Shown here: one piece after another, positions 1 through 13,525 of the stretch
How positions within the stretch are numbered: position 1 is the first letter of the stretch
Layout of the letters: every line of letters starts with the position of its first letter
Source: Enoplolaimus lenunculus
Taxonomy: Eukaryota > Nematoda > Enoplea > Enoplida > Thoracostomopsidae
NCBI GenBank assembly: GCA_030248215.1
Contig: JASANG010001739.1
Coordinates: 124,001-188,000, forward strand
Length of the DNA stretch: 64,000 nucleotides
Reading direction: 5' to 3'
Notes under the pieces: model-generated
The model's input: only the letters and a program-made list of their open reading frames with translations
Database searches by the model: none
Told to the model about the DNA's origin: nothing
Translations under genes and position numbers: made by a program

Positions 1-1452
<1,452 letters not shown>

Positions 1453-1530
1453 AGGCGGCGTGGCTCAGTGGATAGCGCGCTGGACTGATAATCTGTCAAC
1501 CGAGTTCGAAACCTCCAGTGAGGGTCCCTC
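1453..1530 (+). repeat. tRNA-like sequence, probable SINE head or tRNA pseudogene
   Basis: An A-box match TGGCTCAGTGG lies at 1461-1471 and a B-box match GAGTTCGAAAC at about 1502-1512, spaced as in a tRNA. The outer 7-bp acceptor stem does not pair and the anticodon stem is poor, so this is unlikely to be a working tRNA. It reads as the pol III promoter region of a tRNA-derived SINE or a decayed tRNA. No poly-A tail or target duplication was found. Confidence 0.5.
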
Positions 1531-2925
1531 ATTTTGAGCTGGTGAGAACTCAGAACTAAAAAACTGTCGTACCCAAATCCACTAACGTACCTCAAGGGTG
1601 ATGGTTTTGCCTGTCAACGTTTTAACAAATATCTGCATATTGTGATTACTTCATTAAGCTTACATACGTGAATGTTTTCAATAAACGAGGATAAGAACAT
1701 ATATAAGTTATGGGTGTTAGGGTAATAAGAAAGCTCAGTACAGTAATTATTTGTCATTAACGGGCACATCACAAGCACGATCTTCGCGCACTTTCATTGC
1801 TGCACACTTTTCTTTTTATTTCCCAATAACAAAGGCACGTTGCCTTAATTTGCCTAGCTAAGATTCTTACGACAAAACACTAATATGATAACATGAACAT
1901 AATATACTACAAAAAGATTTTGAGATGTTTAACCGAAGATTTACGGTAAGACCAAAATGAACAAAACTAAATATTCACCAGAAGCGAAATTCGCGAAAAT
2001 TTATATTTGCGAGCTCTCGTGTAGCCGGAAGCTGCGCTTATTTGGTTTCATATTCGATTATTTTTAAACATTGTAACTAAACGGTTGTTATAAAAGCCGA
2101 AAACACCCTTTCCCCGAACTAAACCCGTATTCTAAAATGTGTGCAGCACATATCTCCAGTTGGTGACAGGTCTTGTAACACACTCGGTAAAGGAGGAGCG
2201 CGGAAAACTCAGCGATTTCTAAAATGAGATTAACCAAATTCCAGGATGAAGGTAAACCATTAGTAAACTGATTCATAGGTCCAAGTTATGAAACGTTTCC
2301 AAAAGCACCCTCTTCTATATGGTATCCCCAACAGGACCACGTGCTTAACACTGGTCACCGAGATATTTCAGAAAGAAGTATTAAAAAATTTCTCGCCAGT
2401 GAAGGTTTATGGAAACGTAAAAGCCGATGCCGTGCTCGATGTTGTCAGAAAAGAATCAAGGAATGGGATGGGGCTGGTCAACCGGGACCCCTTGGTTTCG
2501 CTCACATAGAACTATACTTTGTGCTAAATCCTCTTGAGGTCACAATTAGGATAGTAAACTTGACCTAACCAGAAAACCATAGATAAGTGCTCACATGCGT
2601 GGGTGAACCACCTGTCGAAGCAGGTTCAACCTGGGGCGACTCCCTAAGATTCAAGGTGCTCTACGTATGCACTGGCATACAGTAAATGAGTGTGCACTCT
2701 TGTATAGTGACAGTTACATATGAAAAGATAAAATAAAAACGGAAAAGAAAAAACAGAAAGACGAAACAGCAATTGTGTACTTATAACTGAAAAAGAATAC
2801 AAGAAACATGATATTCATGTATGAAGAAAAACAGCAAATTATATTCAGACTTTCCACTTATTTTATCAGTTGATCGAGAAAACGGCCGATGTTACTTTAA
2901 AGGCCGTTCCATTTTCCCGGGACAG
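1531..2925. other. Non-coding stretch before the minisatellite
   Basis: No recognisable gene. Short frames at 2288-2568 show no known domain. A local inverted motif (ACCACCTGTCGAAGCAGGTT) lies near 2607-2627. I see nothing else supportable. Confidence 0.4.
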
Positions 2926-2988
2926 AAATGTACCAGGAGTATCAGTCCCATTTTCCCGGGACAGCAATGTACCAGGAGTACATTCCAA
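2910..2988 (+). repeat. Two tandem copies of a ~38-bp unit
   Basis: Two adjacent copies share ATTTTCCCGGGACAG followed by AATGTACCAGGAGTA, with few differences. They lie immediately left of the 9-bp minisatellite and contain its GGGACAG core, so they may be related to the array's origin. Confidence 0.7.
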
Positions 2989-3009
2989 AAATATAATTGG
3001 GACAGCGCA

Positions 3010-4166
3010 ACAGTTAGGACAGATGAGACAGTGGGACAGATGCGATAGTTGAACAGCTGAGACAGATGGGACAGTTGGGACAGATGGGACAGATGGGACA
3101 GATGAGACAGCGGGGCAGATGGGACAGTTGGGACAGCATGACAGATGGGACAGTTGGGACAGCGGGACAGATGGGACAGTTGGGACAGCGGGACAGATGA
3201 GACAGTTGGGACAGATGGGACACTTGGGACAGATGGGACAGATGGAACAGTAGTGATAGTTGGGACAGCGAGACGGATGGGATAGATGGGACAGTTGGGA
3301 CAGTTGGGATAGCGGGACAGGTGTGATACTTGGGACAGATGGGACAGATGGAACAGCGGGACAAATGGGACACCTGGGACAGATGGGACAGTTGGGATAG
3401 ATGGGACAGTTGGACAGATGGGACAGTTGGGACAAATGGGACAGTTGGGACAGATGGGACAGATGGGACAGTTGGGATAGATGGGACAATTGGGACAAAT
3501 GGGACAGTTGGGACAGATGGGACAGTTGGGACAGTTGGGACAGATGGGACAGTTGGGACACTTGGGACAGATGGGACAGTTGGGACAGATGGGACAGTTG
3601 GGACAGATGGGACAGTTGGGACAAATGGGACAGTTGGGACAGATGGGACAGATGGGACAGTTGGGACAGATGGGACAGTTGGGACAGATGGGACAGTTGG
3701 GACAAATGGGACAGTTGGGACAGATGGGACAGTTGGGATAGATGGGACAGTTGGGACAGATGGGACAGTTGGGACAAATGGGACAGTTGGGACAGATGGG
3801 ACAGTTGGGATAGATGGGACAATTGGGACAAATGGGACAGTTGAGACAGATGGGACAGTTGGGACAGTTGGGACAGATGGGACAGTTGGGACAGTTGGGA
3901 CAGATGGGACAGTTGGGACAGATGGGACAGTTGGGACAGATGGGACAGTTGGGACAAATGGGACAGTTGGGACAGATGGGACAGATGGGACAGTTGGGAT
4001 AGATGGGACAGTTGGGACAGATGGGACAGTTGGGACAAATGGGACAGTTGGGACAGATGGGACAGGTGGAATAGATGGGACAGTTGGGACAGATGGGACA
4101 GTTGGGACAAATGGGACAGTTGGGACAGATGGGACAGGTGGAATAGATGGGACAGTTGGGACAGAT
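3010..4166 (+). repeat. Minisatellite, 9-bp GGGACAGAT/GGGACAGTT (18-bp higher-order unit), left block
   Basis: More than 1.1 kb of 9-mers that mostly alternate GGGACAGTT and GGGACAGAT, giving an 18-bp compound unit. Units at the left margin (3010-3400) are more diverged than those at 3400-4160, the usual pattern of an array homogenised in its interior. Because the unit is a multiple of three, long stop-free frames appear on both strands (for example a Gly-Thr-Asp/Val repeat on plus and a Cys-Pro-Asn repeat on minus). These are by-products, not genes. The array resumes at 8279 beyond an inserted transposon. Confidence 0.95.
4159..4166 (+). repeat. Target-site duplication, left copy (GGACAGAT)
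   Basis: The eight bases before the foldback element are identical to the eight after it (8279-8286). The host sequence is itself a 9-bp repeat, so chance agreement is likelier than usual. Other copies with the same terminus also show about 8-bp duplications, which supports the reading. Confidence 0.75.
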
Positions 4167-7100
4167 GGCCCATGTATAGATCAGGGGCTTCCACTTTTCC
4201 AGGGTGGAAAACTTACGACCAGGAGTGCATCGCAGCCACTCCTGTATGACGACCTGATTTTTCACTGGTTGGTAGGAAAAATCGCGGGCATAGGTTTTGC
4301 TGTGGAAAAGTGGAAAATTCATAAGCCTGTATATTCCCTGGTTCGGTAGGGAAAATCTGTAGTGTAAAGTTTGTTTGGAAAACGGGAAAAGTGGAAAATT
4401 TTAAAGCTTACATTATTCCTGGGTTGGTAGGGAAAATTTGAAGCATAGGTTTTGGTTGGAAAACGGGAAAAGGGGAAAATTTAAACGCCTAGATTTTCCC
4501 TTGGTTGGTAGGGAAATTCTGAAGCATTGGTTTTGTTTTTAAAACGGGAAAAGTGGAAAATTTCTACGTCTAGATTTCCCCTTGGTTGGAAGGAAAAATC
4601 GAAAGCATAGGTTTTGTTTGGAAAATGGGAAAAGTAGAAAATTCCAATGGAACGATTTAACAACACATAGCAGATATTTGCTAAAATTAACAAGTTAAAT
4701 ATCATTTCAACGACCTATGCTTCAGATTTTCCCTACCAACCTAAGGTAAATCTAGGCCTTTAAGTTTTCCACTTTTCCCGTTTTCCAACCAAAACCTATG
4801 CTTCAGATTTTCCCTACCAACCTAAGGTAAATCTAGGCCTTTAAATTTTCCACTTTTCCCATTTTCCAACCAAAACCTATGCTTCATATATTCCCTACCA
4901 ACCTAAGGTAAATCTAGGCCTTTAAATTTTCCACTTTTCCCGTTTTCCAACCAAAATCTATACTTCAGATTTTCCGTACCAACCCAAGGTAAATCTAGGC
5001 CTTTAAATTTTCCACTTTTCCCATTTTCCAACCAAAACCTATGCTTCATATATTCCCTACCAACCTAAGGTAAATCTAGGTCTTTAAATTTTCCACTTTT
5101 CCCATTTTCCAACCAAAACCTATGCTTCAGATTTTCCATACCAACCGAAGGTAAATCTAGGCCTTTAAATTTTCCACTTTTCCCGTTTTCCAACCAAAAC
5201 CTATGCTTCAGATTTTCCCTACCAACCAAAGGTAAATCTAGGCCTTTAAATTTTCCACTTTTCCCATTTTCCAACCAAAACCTATGCTTCATATATTCCC
5301 TACCAACCTAAGGTAAATCTAGGCCTTTAAATTTTCCACTTTTCCCGTTTTCCAACCAAAACTTATACTTCAGATTTTCCCTACCAACCTAAGGTAAATC
5401 TAGACCTTTAAATTTTCCACTTTTCCCATTTTCCAACCAAAACCTATGCTTCATATTTTCCCTACCAACCTAAGGTAAATCTAGGCCTTTAAATTTTCCA
5501 CTTTTCCCGTTTTCCAACCAAAATCTATACTTCAGATTTTCCCTACCAAGCCAGGGTAAATCTAAGCATTAAAATTTTCCACTTTTCCCGTTTTCCAACA
5601 AAAACCTATGCCTTACGCTTGAATTTTCCAGTTTTCCCGTTTTCCAACCGAAACCTTTGCTTCAGGTTTTCCCTACCAACCCAGCGAAAAAATCTAGGCA
5701 CTAGAATTTTCCGCTTTTCTCGTTCTCCAACTGAAACCTTTGCTTCAGGTTTTCCCTACCAACCCAGGATAAAAATCTAGGCATTGGAATTTTCCACTTT
5801 TCCCGTTTTCCAACCAAAACCTATGCTTCAGATTTTCCTTACCAACCAGGGGAAAAATCTAGGCCTTTAAATTTTCCACTTTTCCCATTTTCCAACCAAA
5901 ACCTTTGCTTCATATATTCCCTACCAACCTAAGGTAAATCTAGGTCTTTAAATTTTCCACTTTTCCCATTTTCCAACCAAAACCTATGCTTCAGATTTTC
6001 CCTACCAACCGAAGGTAAATCTAGGCCTTTAAATTTTCCACTTTTCCCGTTTTCCAACCAAAACTTATGCTTCAGATTTTCCCTACCAACCTAAGGTAAA
6101 TCTAGACCTTTAAATTTTCCACTTTTCCCATTTTCCAACCAAAACCTATGCTTCATATTTTCCCTACCAACCTAAGGTAAATCTAGGCCTTTAAATTTTC
6201 CACTTTTCCCGTTTTCCAACCAAAATCTATACTTCAGATTTTCCCTACCAAGCCAGGGTAAATCTAAGCATTAAAATTTTCCACTTTTCCCGTTTTCCAA
6301 CCAAAACCTATGCCTTACGCTTGAATTTTCCAGTTTTCCCGTTTTCCAACCGAAACCTTTGCTTCAGGTTTTCCCTACCAACCCAGCGAAAAAATCTAGG
6401 CATTAGAATTTTCCACTTTTCCCGTTCTCCAACTGAAACCTTTGCTTCAGGTTTTCCCTACCAACCCAGGATAAAAATCTAGGCATTGGAATTTTCCACT
6501 TTTCCCGTTTTCCAACCAAAACCTATGCTTCAGATTTTCCTTACCAACCAGGGGAAAAATCTAGGCATTACAATTTTCCACTTTTCCCGTTTTCCAACCA
6601 AAACCTATGCCCTACGCTTGAATTTTCCACTTTTCCCGTTTTCCAACCTCGCTTTAGATTTCTCTTACTAACCAAAAAAGTATCTAGGCATTTCAATTTT
6701 CCACTTTTCCTGTTTTCCAACCAAAACCTGTGCTTCAGATTTTCCCTACCAATCCAGAATTAAATAGTAGGCATTAGAATTTTCCACTTTCCCCGTTTTC
6801 CAACCAAAACCTAATGCTTCAGATTTCCCTACCAACCCAGCGTAAAAATCTAGGCATTAAAATTTTCCACTTTTCCCGTTTTCCAACCAAAACCTATGCT
6901 TCAGATTTTCCCTACCAACCGAAGGTAAATCTAGGCCTTTAAATTTTCCACTTTTCCCGTTTTCCAACCAAAACTTATGCTTCAGATTTTCCCTACCAAC
7001 CTAAGGTAAATCTAGACCTTTAAATTTTCCACTTTTCCCATTTTCCAACCAAAACCTATGCTTCATATTTTCCCTACCAACCTAAGCTAAATCTAGGCCT

Positions 7101-8278
7101 TTAAATTTTCCACTTTTCCCGTTTTCCAACCAAAATCTATACTTCAGATTTTCCCTACCAAGCCAGGGTAAATCTAAGCATTAAAATTTTCCACTTTTCC
7201 CGTTTTCCAACCAAAACCTATGCCTTACGCTTGAATTTTCCAGTTTTCCCGTTTTCCAACCGAAACCTTTGCTTCAGGTTTTCCCTACCAACCCAGCGAA
7301 AAAATCTAGGCATTAGAATTTTCCACTTTTCCCGTTCTCCAACTGAAACCTTTGCTTCAGGTTTTCCCTACCAACCCAGGATAAAAATCTAGGCATTGGA
7401 ATTTTCCACTTTTCCCGTTTTCCAACCAAAACCTATGCTTCAGATTTTCCTTACCAACCAGGGGAAAAATCTAGGCATTACAATTTTCCACTTTTCCCGT
7501 TTTCCAACCAAAACCTATGCCCTACGCTTGAATTTTCCACTTTTCCCGTTTTCCAACCTCGCTTTAGATTTCTCTTACTAACCAAAAAAGTATCTAGGCA
7601 TTTCAATTTTCCACTTTTCCTGTTTTCCAACCAAAACCTGTGCTTCAGATTTTCCCTACCAATCCAGAATTAAATAGTAGGCATTAGAATTTTCCACTTT
7701 CCCCGTTTTCCAACCAAAACCTAATGCTTCAGATTTCCCTACCAACCCAGCGTAAAAATCTAGGCATTAAAATTTTCCACTTTTCCCGTTTTCCAACCAA
7801 AACCTATGCCTTACGATTGAATTTTCCACTTTTCCACTTTTCCCGCTTTTCAACCAAAACCTTTGCTTCAGATATTTCTTACTAACCAAGAAAATATCTA
7901 GGCATTTCAATTTTCCACTTTTCCCGTTCTACAACCAAAACCTACGCTTCTGAGTTTCCTACCAACCCAGGGGAAAAATCTAGGCATTAGAATTTTACAC
8001 TTTTCCCGTTTTCCAACCAAAACCTATGCTTCGGATTTTCCCTACCAACCCAGGGGAAAATCTAGGCATTAGAATTTTCCACTTTTCCCGTTTTCCAACC
8101 AAAACCTTTGCTTCAGATTTCCCTACCAACCCAGGGTAAAATCTAGGCATTAAATTTTTTTAATTTTCCTACCAAATCAGTGGAAAATTTAGCCGTCATA
8201 CAGGAGTGGCTGCGCTGCACTCCTGGTTATAAGTTTTCCACCGTGGAAAACTGGAAGCCCCTGTGCTATACATTGGCC
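4167..8278. mobile_element. Foldback-like DNA transposon (4112 bp) filled with satellite repeats
   Basis: Both ends carry inverted repeats of about 115 bp, starting GGCCCATGTATAGATCAGGG on the left and, reverse-complemented, GGCCAATGTATAGCACAGGG on the right. Inside the termini the left arm (about 4280-4640) holds a few units of an ~80-bp satellite in one orientation. A short spacer (about 4640-4705) follows, then some 3.4 kb of the same satellite in the opposite orientation. No transposase frame is present, so it is non-autonomous. Drosophila Foldback elements share this plan of termini built from tandem repeats. The 8-bp duplication is compatible with hAT, Merlin or P superfamilies; I cannot choose. 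It inserted into the GGGACAG minisatellite. Confidence 0.85.
4700..8160 (+). repeat. ~80-bp satellite array inside the foldback element
   Basis: The unit contains CACTTTTCCCGTTTTCC, AACCAAAACCTATGCTTCAG and ATTTTCCCTACCAACC, then a variable AAGGTAAATCTAGGC segment. More than 40 units run head to tail. Unit subtypes differ in the last third. A higher-order repeat of 910 bp is visible: the block starting near 5990 recurs almost unchanged from about 6900, with one base difference noticed (near 6175 versus 7085). Confidence 0.95.
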
Positions 8279-8557
8279 GGACAGATGGGACAGTTGGGAC
8301 AGATGGGACAGTTGGGACAGATGGAACAGTTGGGAAAGATGGGACAGTTGGGACAGTTGGGACAGCGGGACAGATGGGACAGTTGGGCAAATTGGGACAG
8401 ATGGGACAGTTGGGACGGATGGACAGTTGGGACAAATGGGACAGTTGGGACAGATGGGACAGTTGGGACAGCTGGGACAGATGGGACAGTTGGGACACTT
8501 GGGACAGATGGGACAGTTGGGACAGATGGGACAGTTGGGACACTTGGGACAGATGAA
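8279..8557 (+). repeat. Minisatellite, right block
   Basis: Continuation of the GGGACAGAT/GGGACAGTT array on the far side of the foldback element, beginning with the duplicated GGACAGAT. It ends abruptly in an AT/GT-rich simple repeat. The two blocks together were one array before the insertion. Confidence 0.95.
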
Positions 8558-8640
8558 ACAGATATATGTGTATATACATATAAACACATATATATTATAT
8601 ATGAATATATGTGTATATATGTATATTATATATACCGACG
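8558..8640 (+). repeat. AT/GT-rich simple repeat
   Basis: Runs of TATATA, GTGTATATA and ACATATA, directly next to the minisatellite end. Low-complexity DNA with no other content seen. Confidence 0.8.
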
Positions 8641-9394
8641 TAAAATATCTGCCTGTGCATATGTAAACAGGAGCGCATAAGTGTGCACTCCGGGTATATT
8701 TGTGTCTTGGGCAATTGGGGCGGCCTATATAGTAACATGGGCCGAGAAAACGACCTCTACCCAATATGCCACTGGTGTGGTGATTAATACTTCACATTCG
8801 TGTCGGGATCAACGGCGGTTGTCCTGCAGAATCCTAAATAACAATTTTGCACTGCAATGCCTCAATATATATGTTTTTCAGCTAAAACAGTCCTTGACCA
8901 GCTTTATTCTAGGTTCAAACAAGTATGTAGGGAATGGAATTCCCGTACACCCTGACATCGTCAGATTTACAGCGCTGTTGATTGATTTATAAATTCAAAC
9001 CCATTGTTGCGACACGGCTGAATTGCTTTCATGCAGCGATTTGGCTTTTTGTTAATCCATTCGCTTAAAGCTTTTTCAAGTTTTGAGCTACCTTCGAGCT
9101 TCAGCCAAGTCGATTATTGTGTTTTATACGGTTGTTTTTTGTTGCTTCTTTTACTATTCAAATTTTAATAGTAGGTATTAATGTAGGTTATCTATAATGG
9201 TAGGCACTGTTTTCTCAGTTTGGAATCAACCTGGTCTGGATATAATATATTAGTAACATAAAAAATTTCTAGTCACCGTCAGTCAAAGTAGAATTCGTGT
9301 ATAAACAGATACAATTTTTATATCATCACAATACAAAATTTAGAGTTTTGCGCTGGTTTGTATGCATAATTCACAATTGTGGTTTCGTTTGAGT
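8641..9394. other. Non-coding stretch
   Basis: A frame at 8681-8992 is open for 103 codons but shows no domain, signal peptide or family match by eye. Nothing else was recognised. Confidence 0.35.
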
Positions 9395-9850
9395 GGCCCA
9401 TGTACAGAGCAGTTCCCCCCAATTTCTATTGTTTTATCCAAATTTTGCCTAAATCGCAATATCCCACTTATCCCTATTTCTCCAAATCGTAATATCCCGG
9501 CTACATATATATCATTCCAATTTTCCTTCTTAAATCCAAATCCAGGGATAATGAGAATCAGCTTGAGTGGTACGCCCAAAATGGCAACTTTCCTGTAGAG
9601 TTCCACTTTTCCAAAATCTCCCAATTTCCCGCCGAGGTTCTATCGAGCGAAAAAATAGCTCCCGAAATGACAATTTCCCGCTAGATTGCGAATTTCCTAA
9701 AATTCCGTCTTCCGGGGTGGTATCTGCGGATTTTGGGAGGAATCTCTTCAGTACAACCTGCTCGTTGAACAGCGCTGTAGGCAGAATTTTTTTTGAAACC
9801 CGAACCGTGGAAAACCTCGCGAGCAACGCGGACAAGAAGCCATGTATATA
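9395..9850 (+). mobile_element. GGCCCATGTA-terminus element with CCCAATTTCCC-type payload, one end seen
   Basis: Starts with GGCCCATGTACAGAGCAG, the terminus shared with the foldback element and the TTAGGC-type MITEs. The inside consists of degenerate repeats of the kind ATCCCAATTTCCCGG / CGTAATATCCC. The right end is not clear; a decayed CCATGTATATACAG lies near 9840. Frames of about 100 codons on both strands come from the repeat and are not genes. Confidence 0.6.
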
Positions 9851-11150
9851 CAGTTGTAGTATCTAATGCAAATTATGACAAACTTTGACCGACTTTGGCG
9901 CGCGGGACTACGCTAAAGCCCCCTCTCGATACGACCTTGACTTGTAATTCGATAGGAAATGCATATACTGAAACTGCTTCTTCGGAGTATATATAAAACA
10001 TTTGCGCGAAATCTTATTAAAAATTATTACCTCGCTTCATCTCCAGCATCTCATTTATTTTTAAACTTTTTACTTTTTTGCGTTGTTTTATTTATAAACC
10101 CAATATGCTCTATTGTACACTTGTCGCATACAGTTTTCAATTTTAAGATTTTCGTTAACTCGAAATTTACGCTTAGGATCACGCTTTAATAGGCTTAGGC
10201 TGTGGTCGAAGGGTACAAGGAGCCACAATATGAGTATGCTTTATTTCAACGTTAATGGACAAACGCACAGCACCTTGGAAAGATGCGGTGCAATTCAAAA
10301 ATCGCAACTTGATTTACGATCGTTTATATACTGCGCTGTAAACGACTAGACAGAAAAACAGCAAACGTTCATAGCTGAACCAAATATAAACGCCAGATGG
10401 GAGGGCTGTATAGCTTGACAGTCTTCATGGGGGTGGCTATCTGACAGCAGTTAACCAGTTTCGCGGACATTGAACGTCTTTTGTTGAACAGAACACCTGG
10501 TATACGCAGAGAAAACTAGCGTTGGCAACTAAAAATGTATAGAGTTAAAAACCATAAATGTAACATAAGGCCAGCGATTTGTTTCAAAACTGTTTTAGGT
10601 GAATGCACATTTAAATGCTCTGAAATGAGACAATATTTGGAGCCAACTCGTGCAGCTATAAATTTAACAAAACATATCACAGAGCATATTTGAATAAAAT
10701 ATTAATCAAATTTTACCGGCAAAAACTCTGCCAACTATGACAACGACTGCAAACTTGTGCTTTAGATTTAACATCCAGTGTTGTAATGACTCGAGTAGCT
10801 GCTTTTGAAATACGGCGTCAATACTGTTTGCACACAAAATAATTCGTCTTATATTCAAGAAATATTGTCTTAAATTTAAAAGCAATTATGTCTTAATACA
10901 GACTTTAGACATATATGTGTTGTATTCCAGACTATTATTTCTTAAATTATTCAGCAATATCGGTTTGAAATTTTTCAAACTTAAAAATCTGAAATTTAAG
11001 ACTTCGTTTCGTGAACGATTAAGAGAAATATTTCTAAAATAAAATATACAGTTGACACGGACAAAGATTATTCGCGCATGACGAAACAGAATGTATTTAA
11101 TGCATGTTCCGTTTAAGTTTTGCTGCGAAGCTCGGGTTTGGCGAATTTAC
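9851..11150. other. Non-coding stretch
   Basis: AT-rich, with short frames lacking any domain. No repeat boundary was recognised. Confidence 0.4.
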
Positions 11151-11154
11151 TCTA

Positions 11155-12410
11155 TGGGCACGGGTTATCCGTATATCCGGATATGAAATATATCCGGATA
11201 TGTATCCGAAATGAAATATCTACTTATCCAGATATCCAGATATCTGAAAAGCTATTGTGTAAAAAAATTTTTTGGAATAGTTTGCATTTTTTCTCCAATA
11301 AAGTAGCTGGAGATGACAAAAGAAATTCGGCCCATGTACTTATAGAACAGGCCCATTCGAAATTCCCGGGTAATATCTCAATTTCCCAAAATCGCAATAT
11401 CCCAGGTAATATCCCAATTCCCAAAATCCTAATTTCCCGGATAATATACCAATTTCCCAAACTAGCCGTATCACGGGTCATACGACAATTTTCGTTGTGA
11501 AATCCAAATATCCTGGGAAAAGTTAATGTGTATACTTAGGTTCAGGCGTAGGCTGGACGGAACCATGGACAGACGGATGCAAGAAGGTTTTGCCCCTTTG
11601 TAGCCACATTGGCACATTTGATTTCCCCGCACTTGAGAAACTTGATCACATAAAACATTTTATTTAATTGCGTTTTCAAGGAGCTGTCGACCCCCAAACA
11701 CCCACACAAATCAATTCATTGTGTGAGCAAAATTTATTGACTGTGTCTTTGCAGCATAATTGTGCTAACCGCTTAGTGCAGGAGGCTCTGGGAGCGGTAA
11801 CCCCCCATCCTGCTTAGGGTCCCTAAACATTGCGGGGGATTCAGGGGTTCGGCAGCCCCCCTGAGAACGTAATTTAAAAAGAGTTTACGTGGAGGATGGA
11901 AGGTTTTATCTCGGGAAGTTGTTTTTTATTGTGTTCTCAAAGGTGTTGCGCTCCTCAAAACACCACACACTAGGCAATTTACGTATATATTGAAATTGTA
12001 GTTTAGAAATCCTCAGCAGAATAAACACATGTCTAAAAGAAAACTTAAGCCTTTGCCCAAGCAAAACATTAGCTAACATTTAAGCCTACTTTATTGCGGT
12101 CCAGTGAGAAAGCAGGCACTAGCGGGTCCTGAGGGGGGCGGGCGAGCATAGGCGCCCGTCAGAAATTTTTTGTGATAAAATGCTTAGGTTTCAGCTTGTG
12201 GGTCAGAATACTTCCCTTAGAGCAACAAGCTAAAACTAGTGCTTAAGAAACGATTAAAATCGAGGTTTGCGAATGAAAAAAGGCAAAATCGAGTTGCGGA
12301 TATCCAAAATATAAAACCTAATTTTGGATATCCGGATATCCGGATAAAAATCACGCTAGAATTGTCGGATATCCGGATATGAAAGAATATGCGACGCCCA
12401 TCACAATAAT
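11155..12410. mobile_element. Possible foldback-like pair built of TATCCGGA repeats
   Basis: The left block (about 11155-11260) is rich in TATCCGGATA and begins near GGGCACGGGTTATCC. The right block (about 12290-12405) carries the same motif and ends near ATGCGACGCCC. They could be the termini of one element of about 1.2 kb, although I found no matching target duplication. Between them lie a CCCAATTTCCC-type copy (11329-11520) and G/C-rich tails near 11780-11870 and 12090-12165 that recur elsewhere in the window. Confidence 0.35.
11329..11520 (+). mobile_element. GGCCCATGTA-terminus element, CCCAATTTCCC-type
   Basis: Begins GGCCCATGTACTTATAGAAC and continues with four to five degenerate units of the type AATTTCCCGGGTAATATC / CAATTTCCCAAAATC. 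The right end is not defined. Related blocks occur at 9395, 18120, 41390 and 59930. Confidence 0.6.
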
Positions 12411-13500
12411 ACATACCCTTGCAACGGCCTATAAGACAAGGTACGAGCTTTGTTTAACCATTTTCACTTTTCGGCCATCGACTGAGTAACCGGTTAAAAT
12501 GTTATACCCTGACATATAATTCTGCCTATGCGAAGCATACAAAATCAAAGCTATATCAGTCTAGGTACGATCGGACATTGTCCTGATAAGGAAATGCGGT
12601 ATTTTCGCTATCCAATAGCGGTATCGGCAAATTGATATTTTGTCATCTGTGATTTTTTCACTATTCTCTGTGCTGACACTTTTGAGTATCAAAAGTTGAA
12701 GTTGAACTTGTTTGAAATTTTTTTGTTGGAACTAATTAATATCAGCATGACTCTATCCAAATTTATAAATTTCGTTGAATTTCTTTTAAGTTTCGATGTG
12801 ACGATTAAATTTAAGCAGCAAAACATTGTATATTCCACATGTTTAAAGGTGACAGGTGCTGAAAAACCGTATGAAAAGGGAAAATTAAAATAGGTACAGT
12901 TATTTTGCACTTTCCGGTTCCGGTACCTGTATTTGGTAATTCCGGTTGCACTTTGGTATATCAGCAAATGCTACATAATACTACTGGTACTGAGCAATTA
13001 TATATTGCCGGTATGGCACATGATGTATTAAAACATCATTTCACGTAACTTTTTCGGTTTGTTAAATGTTACCTGATGATTGCTTGTAGGCTTGACAACT
13101 GGTGTCGTTACAGTACAATTGGGATTATTTGTATTTTAAAAATAGTTAATGCTACATGATACGTTATTATAGGTCCTAGAGATTATAGTTTTTTAATCGG
13201 CAAGTAAAACTTGAATCATATGGGTGAAATTTCGCTCAAAATTCACAGTTGTTACAGTTTACTACTTATTTACGTTTAGAAACAAAATTTGATATACTTG
13301 TTTACTTATAAGAAGTTTGCCTACATAATGATTGTTTTGACAAAATATCCTAGAGTTACAGTTAAGTTTAGGTTAAAGTATAAACTCAAGCTTACGCTTA
13401 AGTTTAAGAAAATAGTAAACAGTAATGTATTGAAACTTCGATTTTCAACTAAATTCGTAATATTGTGCAGGGAAGATAAGCAAGCTTCCAGAAATTTCGT
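12411..13500. other. Non-coding stretch upstream of the aminopeptidase gene
   Basis: AT-rich sequence with no coding similarity. Frames open into the following gene but lack the family's features before 13526. It presumably includes the gene's 5' flank; no core promoter motif stands out. Confidence 0.4.
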
Positions 13501-13506
13501 TCAGTG

Positions 13507-13522
13507 TTTTTTTAATTTTCAG
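13507..13522 (+). promoter_or_regulatory. 3' splice acceptor 3 nt before the aminopeptidase ATG
   Basis: A T-rich tract ending in TTTTCAG lies directly before ATAATG. It could receive a trans-spliced leader or the end of a 5' UTR intron. It supports ATG 13526 over an upstream in-frame ATG. Confidence 0.6.
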
Positions 13523-13525
13523 ATA

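Noticed and set aside
1453-1530. Functional tRNA gene
   Set aside because: A and B boxes are present but the acceptor stem does not pair and the anticodon stem is poor, so only a tRNA-like remnant is claimed.
2866-4322. Very long open frames on both strands (up to 476 codons) that look like repeat proteins
   Set aside because: They result from a 9-bp minisatellite that has no stop in several frames. There is no initiation context, no splice evidence and no non-repeat domain.
5065-7581. Repeated 61-75-codon frames in the satellite (two are identical)
   Set aside because: They arise from the 80-bp satellite unit and the 910-bp duplication; not genes.
8180-8764. Open frames with Gly-Thr-Asp or Cys-Pro repeats
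   Set aside because: Same minisatellite, right block, running into transposon terminus and simple repeat.
9340-9866. Frames of 94-101 codons on both strands
   Set aside because: Products of the CCCAATTTCCC-type repeats; similar frames occur in the related block at 41390-41841.
13289-13525. Upstream in-frame extension of the aminopeptidase (79 extra codons)
   Set aside because: The extension is Lys-rich low-complexity sequence without family similarity, and a strong splice acceptor lies directly before ATG 13526.
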